From contig NZ_WAAT01000050.1 of NCBI RefSeq assembly GCF_008806375.1, forward strand, positions 1-64,000: DNA of 64,000 nt, given 5' to 3'. The notes under the pieces were generated by a model. That model had not been told where the DNA came from. It worked only from the letters and a program-made list of their open reading frames with translations, and made no database searches. This DNA is from Pseudotamlana haliotis. GTDB taxonomy: Bacteria; Bacteroidota; Bacteroidia; Flavobacteriales; Flavobacteriaceae. The position numbers were made by a program, and so were the translations under genes. Positions 34,556-43,239 of this stretch are shown here, piece after piece (positions within the stretch are counted from its first letter, which is position 1; each line of letters opens with the position of its first letter).

Positions 34556-36735
34556 GTCATCCAGAAGGAGGTACGACTGAAGGATCTCATCAACAGTATA
34601 AAGATTCATCACTTCGTTCTGAATGACAAGTAAGTTTAGGCATTACGTTTTCTTGAAGATTGTTGTACTGTCATTAAGAAGGAGGTACGACTGAAGAATC
34701 TCATCAACAGCAAAAAGATTCATCACTTCGTACTGGATGACAAGCATGTTTGGGCATTACGTTTTCTTGAAGGTTGCTGTACTGTCATCCAGAAGGAGGT
34801 ACGACTGAAGAATCACATCATCAGCATAATGATTCATCACTTTGGTTGAATGACAAGCATGTTTGGGCATTACGCTTTCTTGAAGGTTATTGTACTGTCA
34901 TTCAGAAGGAGGTACGACTGAAGAATCTCATCATCAGCATAATGATTCATCACTTTGTTTGAATGACAAGCATGTTTGGGCATTACGCTTTCTTGAAGGT
35001 TACTGTTTTGTCATTCAGAAGGAGGTACGACTAAAGGATCTCATCAACAGTATTAAAGATTCATCACTTCGTTCTGAATGACAAGCATGTTTGAGCATTA
35101 CTGTTTCTGGAAGGTTGCTGTACTGTCATCCAGAAGGAGCTACGACAGAAGGATCTCATCAACAGCCTAAAGATTCATCCCCTCGTTCCGAATGATAAGC
35201 ATGTTTGGGCATTACGTTTCCTTGAAGGTTGCTGTACTGTCATCCAGAAGGAGGTACGACAGAAGGATCTCATCAACAGCCTAAAGATTCATCACCTCGT
35301 TCCGAATGATAAGCATGTTTGGGCATTACGTTTCCTTGAAGGTTGCTGTACTGTCATTCAGAAGGGGTTACGACGGAAGGATCTCATCAACAGCATAAAG
35401 ATTTATCTCTTCGTTCTGAATGACAAGTAAGTTTATACATTACGTTTTTTTGAAGGTTGCTGTACTGTCATCCAGAAGGAGGTACGACTGAAGGATCTCA
35501 TCAACAGCATAAAGATTTATCTCTTCGTTCTGAATGACAAGTAAGTTTATACATTACGTTTTTTTGAAGGTTGCTGTACTGTCATCCAGAAGGAGGTACG
35601 ACGGAAGGATCTCATCAACAGCATAAAGATTCATCACTTCGTTCTGAATGACAAGTAAGTTTATACATTACGTTTTTTTGAAGGTTGCTGTACTGTCATC
35701 CAGAAGGAGGTACGACTGACGGATCTCATCAACAGTATAAAGATTCATCATTTTGTTCCGAATGATAAGCATGTTTGGGCATTACGTTTCCTTGAAGATT
35801 GTTGTACTGTCATTCAGAAGGCGGTACGACTGAAGAATCTCATCAACAACATAAAGATTCATCACTTCGTTCTGAAAGACAAGTAAGTTTAGGTATTACG
35901 CTTTCTTGAAGGTTACTGTGTTGTCATTCAGAAGGAGGTACGACTGAAGAATCTATTCCAATCAAATGGTATCATTCAAAAACTTCCATGAAGTATTGAA
36001 ACTATTAACTAAACTTTCTTTTTTGAATCGACTGTAGCCCTTAATTTGTTTTTCGCGCTTAATTGCAAAATTGATATCACTAAAATGTTCATAGTATATG
36101 AGGTAGAAGCATTTATACTTAGCAGTAAAAGATTTTGAGAAAGGTAGCGGGTTTTTATGAGTATAAAGCCGTTGTTTTAAATCGTTTGTTACTCCAGTAT
36201 ATAGTACAGTTTTATTTTTATTTGTGAGTATATAGACGTAATAATTATGATTTCCTATTGTTTTCATGGTGGTAAGGTAAGAACATTAAACGATGTAGGA
36301 ATAATCAGATGTACTGTCATCCAGAAGGAGGTACGACTGAAGAATCTCTTCAACAGCATTAAAGATTCATCACTGCGTTCTGAATGACAAGCATGTATGG
36401 GCATTACGTTTTCTTGCAGATTGTTGTACTGTCATTCAGAAGGAGGTACGACTGAAGAATCTCATCAACAGCATTAACGATTCATCACTTCGTTCTGAAT
36501 GACAAGCATGTTTGAGCATTACGTTTCCTTGAAGGTTGCAGTACTGTCATCCAGAAGGAGTTACGACTGAAGGATCTCATTCCCAGCATAAAGATTCATC
36601 ACTTTGTTTGAATGACAAGCATGTTTGGGCATTACATTTTCTTGAAGGTTGTTGTACTGTCATTCAGAAGGAGGTACGACTGAAGGATCTCATAACATAA
36701 AGATTCATCACTTCGTTCTGAATGACAAGTACGTT
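34556..36735 (+). repeat. Tandem array of 17 ~114-bp hairpin units, interrupted by a GIY-YIG gene
   Basis: Unit starts (the GTCAT of each unit) fall at 34556, 34670, 34784, 34897, 35010, 35125, 35239, 35353, 35467, 35581, 35695, 35809, 35924, 36316, 36431, 36546 and 36659, a period of 113-115 bases. Each unit opens with TGTCATYCAGAAGGAGGTAC and closes ~75 bases later with TTCGTTCTGAATGACAAG, so the two ends can pair over about 12 bases. A ~38-base linker (CATGTTTGGGCATTACG... ...GGTTGCTGTAC) joins units. Units vary by point changes only, unlike CRISPR spacers. Unit 13 is cut short at about 35954, next to the nuclease gene. Short open frames inside the array are not genes. Apart from the nuclease gene no coding sequence is seen. 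Confidence 0.95.
35962..36267 (-). CDS. Small GIY-YIG nuclease domain protein (UPF0213/URI type)
   Basis: A 101-residue single-domain GIY-YIG protein. YYVYILTNKNKTVLYTGVTN carries the Y-V-Y-I-L and Y-T-G forms of the motif, followed by the catalytic Arg in DLKQRLYTHK. A Glu lies in AIKREKQIKGYSRFKKESLV, where the family has its metal-binding acid. The stop is only seven bases from the truncated array unit 13, and intact array resumes about 45 bases beyond its start, so it sits inside the repeat array on the opposite strand. The family includes DNA-repair-like and mobile-element nucleases. Its role here is unknown, but its position suggests a link with repeat spread or array change. Confidence 0.88.
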   Translation of the reverse strand: MKTIGNHNYYVYILTNKNKTVLYTGVTNDLKQRLYTHKNPLPFSKSFTAKYKCFYLIYYEHFSDINFAIKREKQIKGYSRFKKESLVNSFNTSWKFLNDTI

Positions 36736-36778
36736 TGAATTTTATATAATTATCTTTCAAATAATATAAATATTTTCC

Positions 36779-36786
36779 TACATTTG
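36779..36786 (+). promoter_or_regulatory. Bacteroidota -7 element TACATTTG
   Basis: An exact TAnnTTTG match 16 bases before the ATG of the PAAR gene and just after the last array unit. It would drive the effector island independently of the polysaccharide genes. Confidence 0.55.
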
Positions 36787-36802
36787 TTAAAAATACATAA
36801 AA

Positions 36803-37282
36803 ATGCCAGGACCAATAGCAACAGTAGGAAGTATGCACATTTGCCCGATGTGTTCAGGAACGGTGCCTCATGTAGGGGGACCAGTGTCACAAGGCGCAGT
36901 TAATGTGCTTGCCAACGGAAAACCCATTGCCACAGTTGGGAGTATCTGTGTTTGTACGGGGCCGCCAGATACAATAATGAGTGGCGAATCTAATATACTC
37001 ATCAACGGCATGGCTGTAGCGACAACAGGAAGTTTAACGGTTCACGGCGGATCAATAAGCGTTGGGGAAGCCAATGTTTTAGTGAACTCGGGAGCAGGAA
37101 CTTCTCCAAGTCTCACACCAGTAGATCGTATGGAGCTTCCAAATATAAACCTTACAAAACGTACATTATCCGTGCTTAGCGGTAGAGGCAAACAGGTGAA
37201 AGAAGCAACAAAACAACAGCATAAAAATCAAGAAGAAGCCAAAAAAAACGGTTTTTTAGGTGATTTTGACTTTAGTGTTTAA
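36803..37282 (+). CDS. PAAR-like (DUF4280-type) tip protein
   Basis: A 159-residue protein whose first ~100 residues are PAAR-like: MPGPIATVGSMHICPMCSGT, VPHVGGPVSQGAVNVLANGKPIATVGS, VCTGPPDTIMSGESNILING and GGSISVGEANVLVNS. Repeated G-x-V/I-N-V/I-L strands and several Cys/His residues form the metal-binding cone. PAAR proteins cap the spike of type VI secretion systems or related contractile injection systems and recruit effectors. The last ~50 residues are basic and glutamine-rich and could contact the effector encoded 17 bases downstream. No other secretion-system gene is present in the window, so this is an orphan effector module. Confidence 0.87.
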   Translation: MPGPIATVGSMHICPMCSGTVPHVGGPVSQGAVNVLANGKPIATVGSICVCTGPPDTIMSGESNILINGMAVATTGSLTVHGGSISVGEANVLVNSGAGTSPSLTPVDRMELPNINLTKRTLSVLSGRGKQVKEATKQQHKNQEEAKKNGFLGDFDFSV

Positions 37283-37299
37283 CCCTTACGTATATTCCC

Positions 37300-40200
37300 T
37301 TGAAATTTTTTTACCCCGAAAAAGACCATAATTTAGATCAGCGTAAAACTTCAACTACTTTTGGTCATTATCCATTGAGCTCTTATAATACGTGGCATGG
37401 TGGTGTTCATGTTGAAAGCCCTTTAGCTGCTTTAGTGGCTATATCTGATGCACGGATTATTGCTTTTAGATTACCTTCTGTATATTTAGAAAGCAAACAT
37501 GAATGCCCAGAGACCTATTCCAATGGGTTTATCCTCTTGCAGCATGAGTATAAGAGTCCGAAAGGGCATGAACTCACTTTCTACAGTCTATACCACCATA
37601 TTGCCAGTCAGTTTGATATAGAAACCAATAATTTAGAAATTCCAGATTACCTTAGTGAAAAAGTGACCAAAATAAAGGCTGCTCAGACCCCAAAAGGTGT
37701 AAGGGGACGATCGGCTTCCGCTGAAAAAGAAAAAAAGCGTGGACCAGAAATCGTACTCATACCCAAAAATCATATGGTTACCCGTAATAGTGAATCTTCT
37801 TTAGCTGATTGGGCTATTAGCTATAACACAAAAAAATCTTCTGAAAAGCAAAAATATTATAGCTACACTTACACCGATCCTTTTACCAATACCATTTATG
37901 AAGATATTCATATTCATTCGAACTGTTTAAAGTTAGTCTCTAGTGAAACAAATGAATATAGAGTGACGTATGGGGTAGATACTAATACCACTACTGTTAA
38001 CGGTAATAAAAAAACCAAAACCGCACCTCTAAACCCTGAATTGAAAAATGGTGCTTTATGTTATGATATCACAGTAAATGGTTTTGAGAAACTAGCATGT
38101 ATTGATGTCATACCAACAGGAACAAAGGTTAGCATCATTGAAGGGTCAGAATCTGAAGATAAGAAATGGGTCAAGGTAAAGAGTACAGAAAGGGAATACC
38201 GAGGTTATGTGGAAGTCGACGATCTTGAAACACTGAAAAGTGTAAATAAGAACCTTACCGATAAAATTATAGCCTGTGATATTCCTGTCAAAGCGGGAGA
38301 TACCGTGGCTTATGTGGGAGCTTTTGGTTTCCGTAAAAATGAAAAAAAATACGCCAGTCATGTGGAGTTATTTACCGATGATCCGGATGAAGATGTTTCG
38401 TCATTACTTGATAATTGTGCTGGCGATGGTGAAGACCGTTTTCTGCGGTATAAAGTTTTGTCAGGGGCTAGATTAGAGCCTAATTTGAAAAGTAAAAAGG
38501 TACTTAAGGCGGGGATTCCGGTTGAGGTTATGGACATAAAAGAAGATTATGTTAAAGTGAAAGTAAACCGCCTAATTAAGGTAATTGACAAGAAAAAACA
38601 CCTGATTACACAACATCGAGGTGAAAATTCTAAAGGTGTGTTTGATTATATCAAGGACAATATATGTAACCATAGCCGAACGAGATATAAAATTAAAGCG
38701 AGTAGTTTTGAGTATGTTAATAAGCAATTTAATGGTCTGTTAACTAAAGGGGATTACGTTTATTTTTATACCACTGATACAGGTAATCTTAGAAAAATTA
38801 TTATAGAACCACCATTTTGGGACCAAGAATTTTGGATAGATAAGTCATTATTAAAATTAAAAGCAGGTGGGACCGTTACTTCTGGGGTAGAAACGGTCTT
38901 AGATTCTGATAGTTGTCATGTTTACCCTAGAGCACCTCTTGTACCTCACGAAAATGGGAACACTTTTAAAAAAGACATAGTGCTTAAGGGGAAGCCAGAA
39001 ATCACTATCACTGATGATGACGGACAGGAATGGTACTTCATAAAGGAAAGCTATAACCACGAAAAAACACATTATTTGCATACCGGATGGCTAAAGGCGG
39101 GTGATCTGCATACAGAAGATATCAACCCATTTATTTGGCGTAATTTTGGTTTTGATACTTTCGATGCTGGTAATGAGTATGTTTATGCGATGAAGGACTA
39201 TCATAAATCCCCTAAAACTGATGTGTTCATTGATGAAGTTTGGAAAATAGTAGACGAAGATGGCAATGGCGTACTTACGCCTATGGAGTTTTTATGCGCC
39301 CAACACGACCCAGAGAAATCTGAACGTATGGGAAAAATGGTGGTGAAACATAAAAGTGAATGGAGTTACACCCCAGAAAAAATAAAAACCGAAGCCCAAG
39401 AATTTTATAAACTGGGCATTGATTTAGAAAAAGACCAAGATAAAAAGAAACTTCTCGAGCAAAAACGCGATGCCGAATTAGAGCATCTGGTTGAAAAAAC
39501 CACAAACCTCATGTTTTGGCAAGAGCTACAAAACACGACCTATACGCCTAAAACGACGGAAAAAGACAAAGAATACGAAGAGAAAAAAAGAGCCTTAGAG
39601 AAAAGGTATAAGCGTTATTACGTAACTAGTGAACAATTTGCAGAAAATAATTCTTACTTCGACACCCAGTTGGATGAATTAGATCAAGAATACAAAAAAG
39701 GTAAATATAAAGAAGAAAAAGCTGAAACCCGCCGTTTACCAAGTTCAGATATGCTTTGGCATTTTAATGTGAATAGTTTTGTTCGGCAGATGCGGGGGAT
39801 GTATTTGCAGGGGGGTGGTGATTGTTATTGTAACCGTGATTTGACAGTCGAAGAATTTTCACGTATAATAAAAAGGCTGAGGAAAAGTGAAGGCTTAGGA
39901 GGAAAAACCATCTTTAATCATTCAAATTGTCTTATACCGGATAGCGATAAAACTTATGAAAGATTAACTGAAGAGTTTAATAAGACTACTAAGCGATATA
40001 ATATCAATAAGTGTATTCAGAAGATTCAGTTCATTAGTCAAATATATTGGGAGTCTGGTAGGTTTACAACGGCTCTAGAGATTTCCAATGGGGAGCGGTA
40101 TAATCCCGGGAATCATAGTGATTCTGAAAAAATGGGCAATACCATAGCAGGGGATGGCCCTAAGTATAGGGGGCGTGGTTTTATGCAGTTAACTTGGCGT

Positions 40201-41166
40201 AATACACAAATTAAATATTTAAAAGAAGTGGCTAAAGATACTGAAGGAGAGCTAAAAGGAAAAACAGATAATGAGCTAGAGTTACGAGAGAATAATTATG
40301 AAAAATATATTTCAGATAACTTACATTACGCTATGGATTCCGCAGGGTGGTTTTGGACAAGTTATAAAAAAATAGCTTTTAGAACAAAGGCAAGTAAATC
40401 AAAGTATGTCAATATTTTGGGTAAATCTTTAAATGAAGTTGCATTATATGACGATAAGTATGTTAATATAATATCCACTTTTGTTAATGGAGGGGGAAAT
40501 GGAAAAATAGAAAGAGAGAAGTATTACAATGTACTTAAACAAGTTTTTAGATTCGATTATACTTGTGTAAATAACGAAAATAGACAAGAGATAATTTCAG
40601 GAGACAAGGCTCCTTGGATTAAATTTGTTTACCAGGAATATCTAGCATTTAAAGGTGTAAAAGAAAATGAATCTCCACTCAAGGAAAAAATAATAAAATA
40701 TCATAAATCAGGAAGAGGAAGTGGAGATTATAAAATACCATGGTGTGCATCCTTTGTTAATTGGTGTTTTGAACAGGCTAATTATAAAAACGTTAATTCT
40801 GGTTCTAATTCATTTGCATTTGATTGGGGACCTGAGGCGAATGAATTAGCAAAAGAAAAATCTCAAAAATTTGGAGATAAAAACTTATCTGGTTGGGCAG
40901 AAGGGGAAGCGTGTGAGGCATTTGTTGGAGCAGTTATTGTATTAGATTATTCCCATTGTGCAGTAATTGTTGGCAAAAATACACCAAAGAATAAATATGT
41001 TTATATTGGAGGGAATCAAGGAAAAGGCATTCAGGAAATTAAATATGGAACAGTATCAATAGGAAAGGAATATGCGATTATGAAGCCTATAAGTTATGAG
41101 CCTAATTTATATGAATTACCTGAATTAAATAAAAATGAAGATGGTAGCTATGCAACAACACACTAA
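37300..41166 (+). CDS. Large multidomain effector with GH19-like and CHAP-like hydrolase domains
   Basis: A 1288-residue protein encoded just after the PAAR gene, starting at TTG. Visible parts: an N-terminal M23-peptidase-like fold (TWHGGVHVESPLAALVAISD, ~31-50; FYSLYHHI, ~97) that may be catalytically altered; SH3-like segments (e.g. GTKVSIIEGSE...YRGYVEVDDL); an EF-hand-like DEDGNGVLTPMEF (~652); and a charged coiled-coil stretch (~690-820). Next comes a GH19 chitinase/lysozyme-like domain (FISQIYWESGRF, ~911, with the candidate catalytic Glu, and GPKYRGRGFMQLTWRN, ~952). The C-terminal TIGR02594/CHAP-like domain has Cys in PWCASFVNWCFE (~1148) and His in YSHCAVIVGKN (~1218). Likely a secreted peptidoglycan-degrading toxin cutting both glycan and peptide bonds; no signal peptide fits delivery with the PAAR tip. 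Two lipoprotein genes overlap or follow its end. Confidence 0.78.
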   Translation: MKFFYPEKDHNLDQRKTSTTFGHYPLSSYNTWHGGVHVESPLAALVAISDARIIAFRLPSVYLESKHECPETYSNGFILLQHEYKSPKGHELTFYSLYHHIASQFDIETNNLEIPDYLSEKVTKIKAAQTPKGVRGRSASAEKEKKRGPEIVLIPKNHMVTRNSESSLADWAISYNTKKSSEKQKYYSYTYTDPFTNTIYEDIHIHSNCLKLVSSETNEYRVTYGVDTNTTTVNGNKKTKTAPLNPELKNGALCYDITVNGFEKLACIDVIPTGTKVSIIEGSESEDKKWVKVKSTEREYRGYVEVDDLETLKSVNKNLTDKIIACDIPVKAGDTVAYVGAFGFRKNEKKYASHVELFTDDPDEDVSSLLDNCAGDGEDRFLRYKVLSGARLEPNLKSKKVLKAGIPVEVMDIKEDYVKVKVNRLIKVIDKKKHLITQHRGENSKGVFDYIKDNICNHSRTRYKIKASSFEYVNKQFNGLLTKGDYVYFYTTDTGNLRKIIIEPPFWDQEFWIDKSLLKLKAGGTVTSGVETVLDSDSCHVYPRAPLVPHENGNTFKKDIVLKGKPEITITDDDGQEWYFIKESYNHEKTHYLHTGWLKAGDLHTEDINPFIWRNFGFDTFDAGNEYVYAMKDYHKSPKTDVFIDEVWKIVDEDGNGVLTPMEFLCAQHDPEKSERMGKMVVKHKSEWSYTPEKIKTEAQEFYKLGIDLEKDQDKKKLLEQKRDAELEHLVEKTTNLMFWQELQNTTYTPKTTEKDKEYEEKKRALEKRYKRYYVTSEQFAENNSYFDTQLDELDQEYKKGKYKEEKAETRRLPSSDMLWHFNVNSFVRQMRGMYLQGGGDCYCNRDLTVEEFSRIIKRLRKSEGLGGKTIFNHSNCLIPDSDKTYERLTEEFNKTTKRYNINKCIQKIQFISQIYWESGRFTTALEISNGERYNPGNHSDSEKMGNTIAGDGPKYRGRGFMQLTWRNTQIKYLKEVAKDTEGELKGKTDNELELRENNYEKYISDNLHYAMDSAGWFWTSYKKIAFRTKASKSKYVNILGKSLNEVALYDDKYVNIISTFVNGGGNGKIEREKYYNVLKQVFRFDYTCVNNENRQEIISGDKAPWIKFVYQEYLAFKGVKENESPLKEKIIKYHKSGRGSGDYKIPWCASFVNWCFEQANYKNVNSGSNSFAFDWGPEANELAKEKSQKFGDKNLSGWAEGEACEAFVGAVIVLDYSHCAVIVGKNTPKNKYVYIGGNQGKGIQEIKYGTVSIGKEYAIMKPISYEPNLYELPELNKNEDGSYATTH

Positions 41167-41656
41167 ATTTTGTAAAACCGTTATAAAGTTGGTGTTTTTA
41201 TTATTAATTACATTATTGTCTTGTAAAAAAAGAAACAACCAATTAAATGACTATCAAAACAAAGGAGTTGATGGAGTAGGTGTAATTAAAGATAAAGAGA
41301 CTAATAGATACAAAAATTGCTTTTCAAAGGACGATGTGCAACTGTTGAACAAACATTTTAGAGAATTAAAAATCGCAATCAGATCTAATATTGATTACGA
41401 CTTTTCAACAGCGCCTATAAAATATACTAGTCTTCAGGAAAATAACATTTCTTATATCTTTAATGATCGTTTCTGTGAAAACGAATTAATCGTATTGAGA
41501 AAGGATTGTACCAAAACAATACTTTTAGAGGTGCTTTGTGTAGAAGAGATTATAAAAGATAAGGATGAAGAACATGTTAGAGAAGAATATTATAGCTATA
41601 CATTAGAAAAGAATAATAATGTCATTTTTATCACTAAGATTGATGGAGCAGGTTAA
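41150..41656 (+). CDS. Lipoprotein, candidate immunity protein
   Basis: A ~168-residue protein with a lipoprotein signal: basic N-terminus, hydrophobic VIKLVFLLLITLLS, then SCKK with the lipidated Cys. The mature part is small and has three or four further Cys. No family is recognised. Its start lies inside the last codons of the effector gene (an ATG at 41135 is also possible), a layout typical of toxin-immunity pairs in which the immunity protein guards the periplasm against peptidoglycan hydrolases. The function is inferred from position and localisation only. Confidence 0.6.
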   Translation: MQQHTKFCKTVIKLVFLLLITLLSCKKRNNQLNDYQNKGVDGVGVIKDKETNRYKNCFSKDDVQLLNKHFRELKIAIRSNIDYDFSTAPIKYTSLQENNISYIFNDRFCENELIVLRKDCTKTILLEVLCVEEIIKDKDEEHVREEYYSYTLEKNNNVIFITKIDGAG

Positions 41657-42140
41657 GAAATTATGGAAAATAAGTTTATTGTTAGTTGTTTGCTTTTGTT
41701 GTTTATCCTGTAAGAATAGTAAGGAAAAAAGTGCTAATGAAAAAAAAGAACTTTTGGCGGTAAAAAGTATTGTTTTTTTAGAGGAGGATTTTGAGTTTGT
41801 AATTAGTTTATCAAGCAGTAAAATCTATAAGTTTGAGGCTGTCGAACTTTTATTTGATTCCTATGTAGAATTCATAAAAATTAATTCTAATTCATTCCAA
41901 TTTACAAATAGAGATCATTATGGAAATCATGTTACAATGCTGTTTAAATTTAATACAACAGATTGTAACTTATACCTTAGTAGAATAGAAGGTTTTTTTC
42001 CTCTCAAACAAGATCTTTTTGGACGCGCTAAATATTGTGTTATGGAAAATCTAGAACTAGATATTAGTGCTATAAATGAGGAAGAATTATTCGATAAGTT
42101 TGTTACCCAGAAGTATTGTGAGATAAAGGATGGCGAATGA
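41643..42140 (+). CDS. Lipoprotein, second candidate immunity protein
   Basis: A ~165-residue protein starting MEQVKKLWKISLLLVVCFCC and reaching a lipobox at CLSCKNSKEK. The mature domain (FVISLSSSKIYKFEAVELLF...) is not recognised. The start overlaps the preceding lipoprotein gene by 14 bases, so the effector and both lipoproteins look translationally coupled. One lipoprotein per hydrolase domain of the effector is an attractive reading, but the two are not clearly similar to each other. Confidence 0.55.
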   Translation: MEQVKKLWKISLLLVVCFCCLSCKNSKEKSANEKKELLAVKSIVFLEEDFEFVISLSSSKIYKFEAVELLFDSYVEFIKINSNSFQFTNRDHYGNHVTMLFKFNTTDCNLYLSRIEGFFPLKQDLFGRAKYCVMENLELDISAINEEELFDKFVTQKYCEIKDGE

Positions 42141-42288
42141 TTTCAAAAAAAAACTAGACAATTAGTTGATTGACTCTTCTCAGGAATTAAAATACTAATC
42201 ATTATTTGACACTATCCTATAAAGTGTGTGAGTACAGAATATCATATCTGATTCCAAAGAAACGTTATCATATTCAAATAAATCAATA

Positions 42289-43239
42289 ATGAAAAAAAGG
42301 ATTTTACTAGTTTTAACGCTATGTTTTTTTTGCTCTTGTAGACAAGAAAAATCAAAAACTATTGAGAGAAAATTAAAAACAAAATCAGAAAATCTAACTT
42401 TAACTCAAAGTACATACACCTACGCTGTTTCCGATACGATAATCACCTCTCCTAATATTATTTTCGTTATACCAAATACGGCAGAAATAGAAATGCTCAA
42501 AAAAAAACATGGAGAGGATAACTTTTATACAATAGCCGATGATGCTAGTTTTTACATGGCGGAAATCACAAAGATTCTGAATTTTAAAGATGTTGTGTGT
42601 TCTTCAAAAAATAGTTTTTCTTTCGTTAAAGAAAGTATGACAATAAACAAGAAGGATTTTAAAGACTCATGGTTTATTATAGATTATGTTCAGGGAAAAC
42701 CTTTAAAATATTCACTGATCGATTATTACTCAAAATTAAATAGCCAGGTCAAATCATTCTCGGTCTTTAAAAACAATAAGGATTTCTTTATTAAAGATAT
42801 AGACATTAATAATGATGGTATTATGGATAAAGTGGTGAGTAATAAGCCTTATAAGGGAAATGGGGTGTATTTCTTTTGTAAAGAAAACAATAGATATGTT
42901 TTTGCTTTGAAAAGTGTTAATTTTTCAGAAGACGGAGGAAACATAATTAAGGATATTTACCCTTCAAAAGAGGATGAAAATACATTTGTTTTACATACAG
43001 TATTTCCTGATGGTGGAAATTTTCAATCTTTTCATTACATTAAGTATGTTGATACTAATAATTGGGAGTTAGATAAAACAGTATATGAAAAAACAAACTG
43101 GCAAGATTCAAAAACGTATGTGTGTAATATACAACAAGGTGTTAATATGAAAAATTTTATTTCAGGAGAAGGATTTGAACAATTAAAAACGATCCCTGAG
43201 AAGATTTCAGAAAGTAAAATGTGCATACTGAAAAATTGA
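42289..43239 (+). CDS. Lipoprotein with a VCBS/FG-GAP-like Ca-binding motif
   Basis: A 316-residue predicted lipoprotein (MKKRILLVLTLCFFCSCRQE, lipobox CFFCSC). The middle holds DIDINNDGIMDKVVSN, a D-x-D-x-D-G type Ca-binding loop as in VCBS/FG-GAP repeats, within a beta-rich region. It follows the two small lipoproteins after a 148-base gap without a clear promoter. It may be a further immunity or accessory protein of the effector island or an unrelated surface lipoprotein. I do not recognise the family. Confidence 0.55.
   Translation: MKKRILLVLTLCFFCSCRQEKSKTIERKLKTKSENLTLTQSTYTYAVSDTIITSPNIIFVIPNTAEIEMLKKKHGEDNFYTIADDASFYMAEITKILNFKDVVCSSKNSFSFVKESMTINKKDFKDSWFIIDYVQGKPLKYSLIDYYSKLNSQVKSFSVFKNNKDFFIKDIDINNDGIMDKVVSNKPYKGNGVYFFCKENNRYVFALKSVNFSEDGGNIIKDIYPSKEDENTFVLHTVFPDGGNFQSFHYIKYVDTNNWELDKTVYEKTNWQDSKTYVCNIQQGVNMKNFISGEGFEQLKTIPEKISESKMCILKN

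Noticed and set aside
34774-35081. Two overlapping open frames of about 62 codons on the plus strand
   Set aside because: They lie in the tandem array, repeat the same peptide at the array period and exist only because the repeats lack stops in that frame.
34556-36735. Possible CRISPR array
   Set aside because: The period is ~114 bases, the whole unit is conserved including the linker, there are no unique spacers and no cas genes.
36632-36838. Minus-strand frame of 68 codons
   Set aside because: It reads array repeat sequence (CHSERSDESL-type peptide) and runs into the PAAR gene on the other strand.
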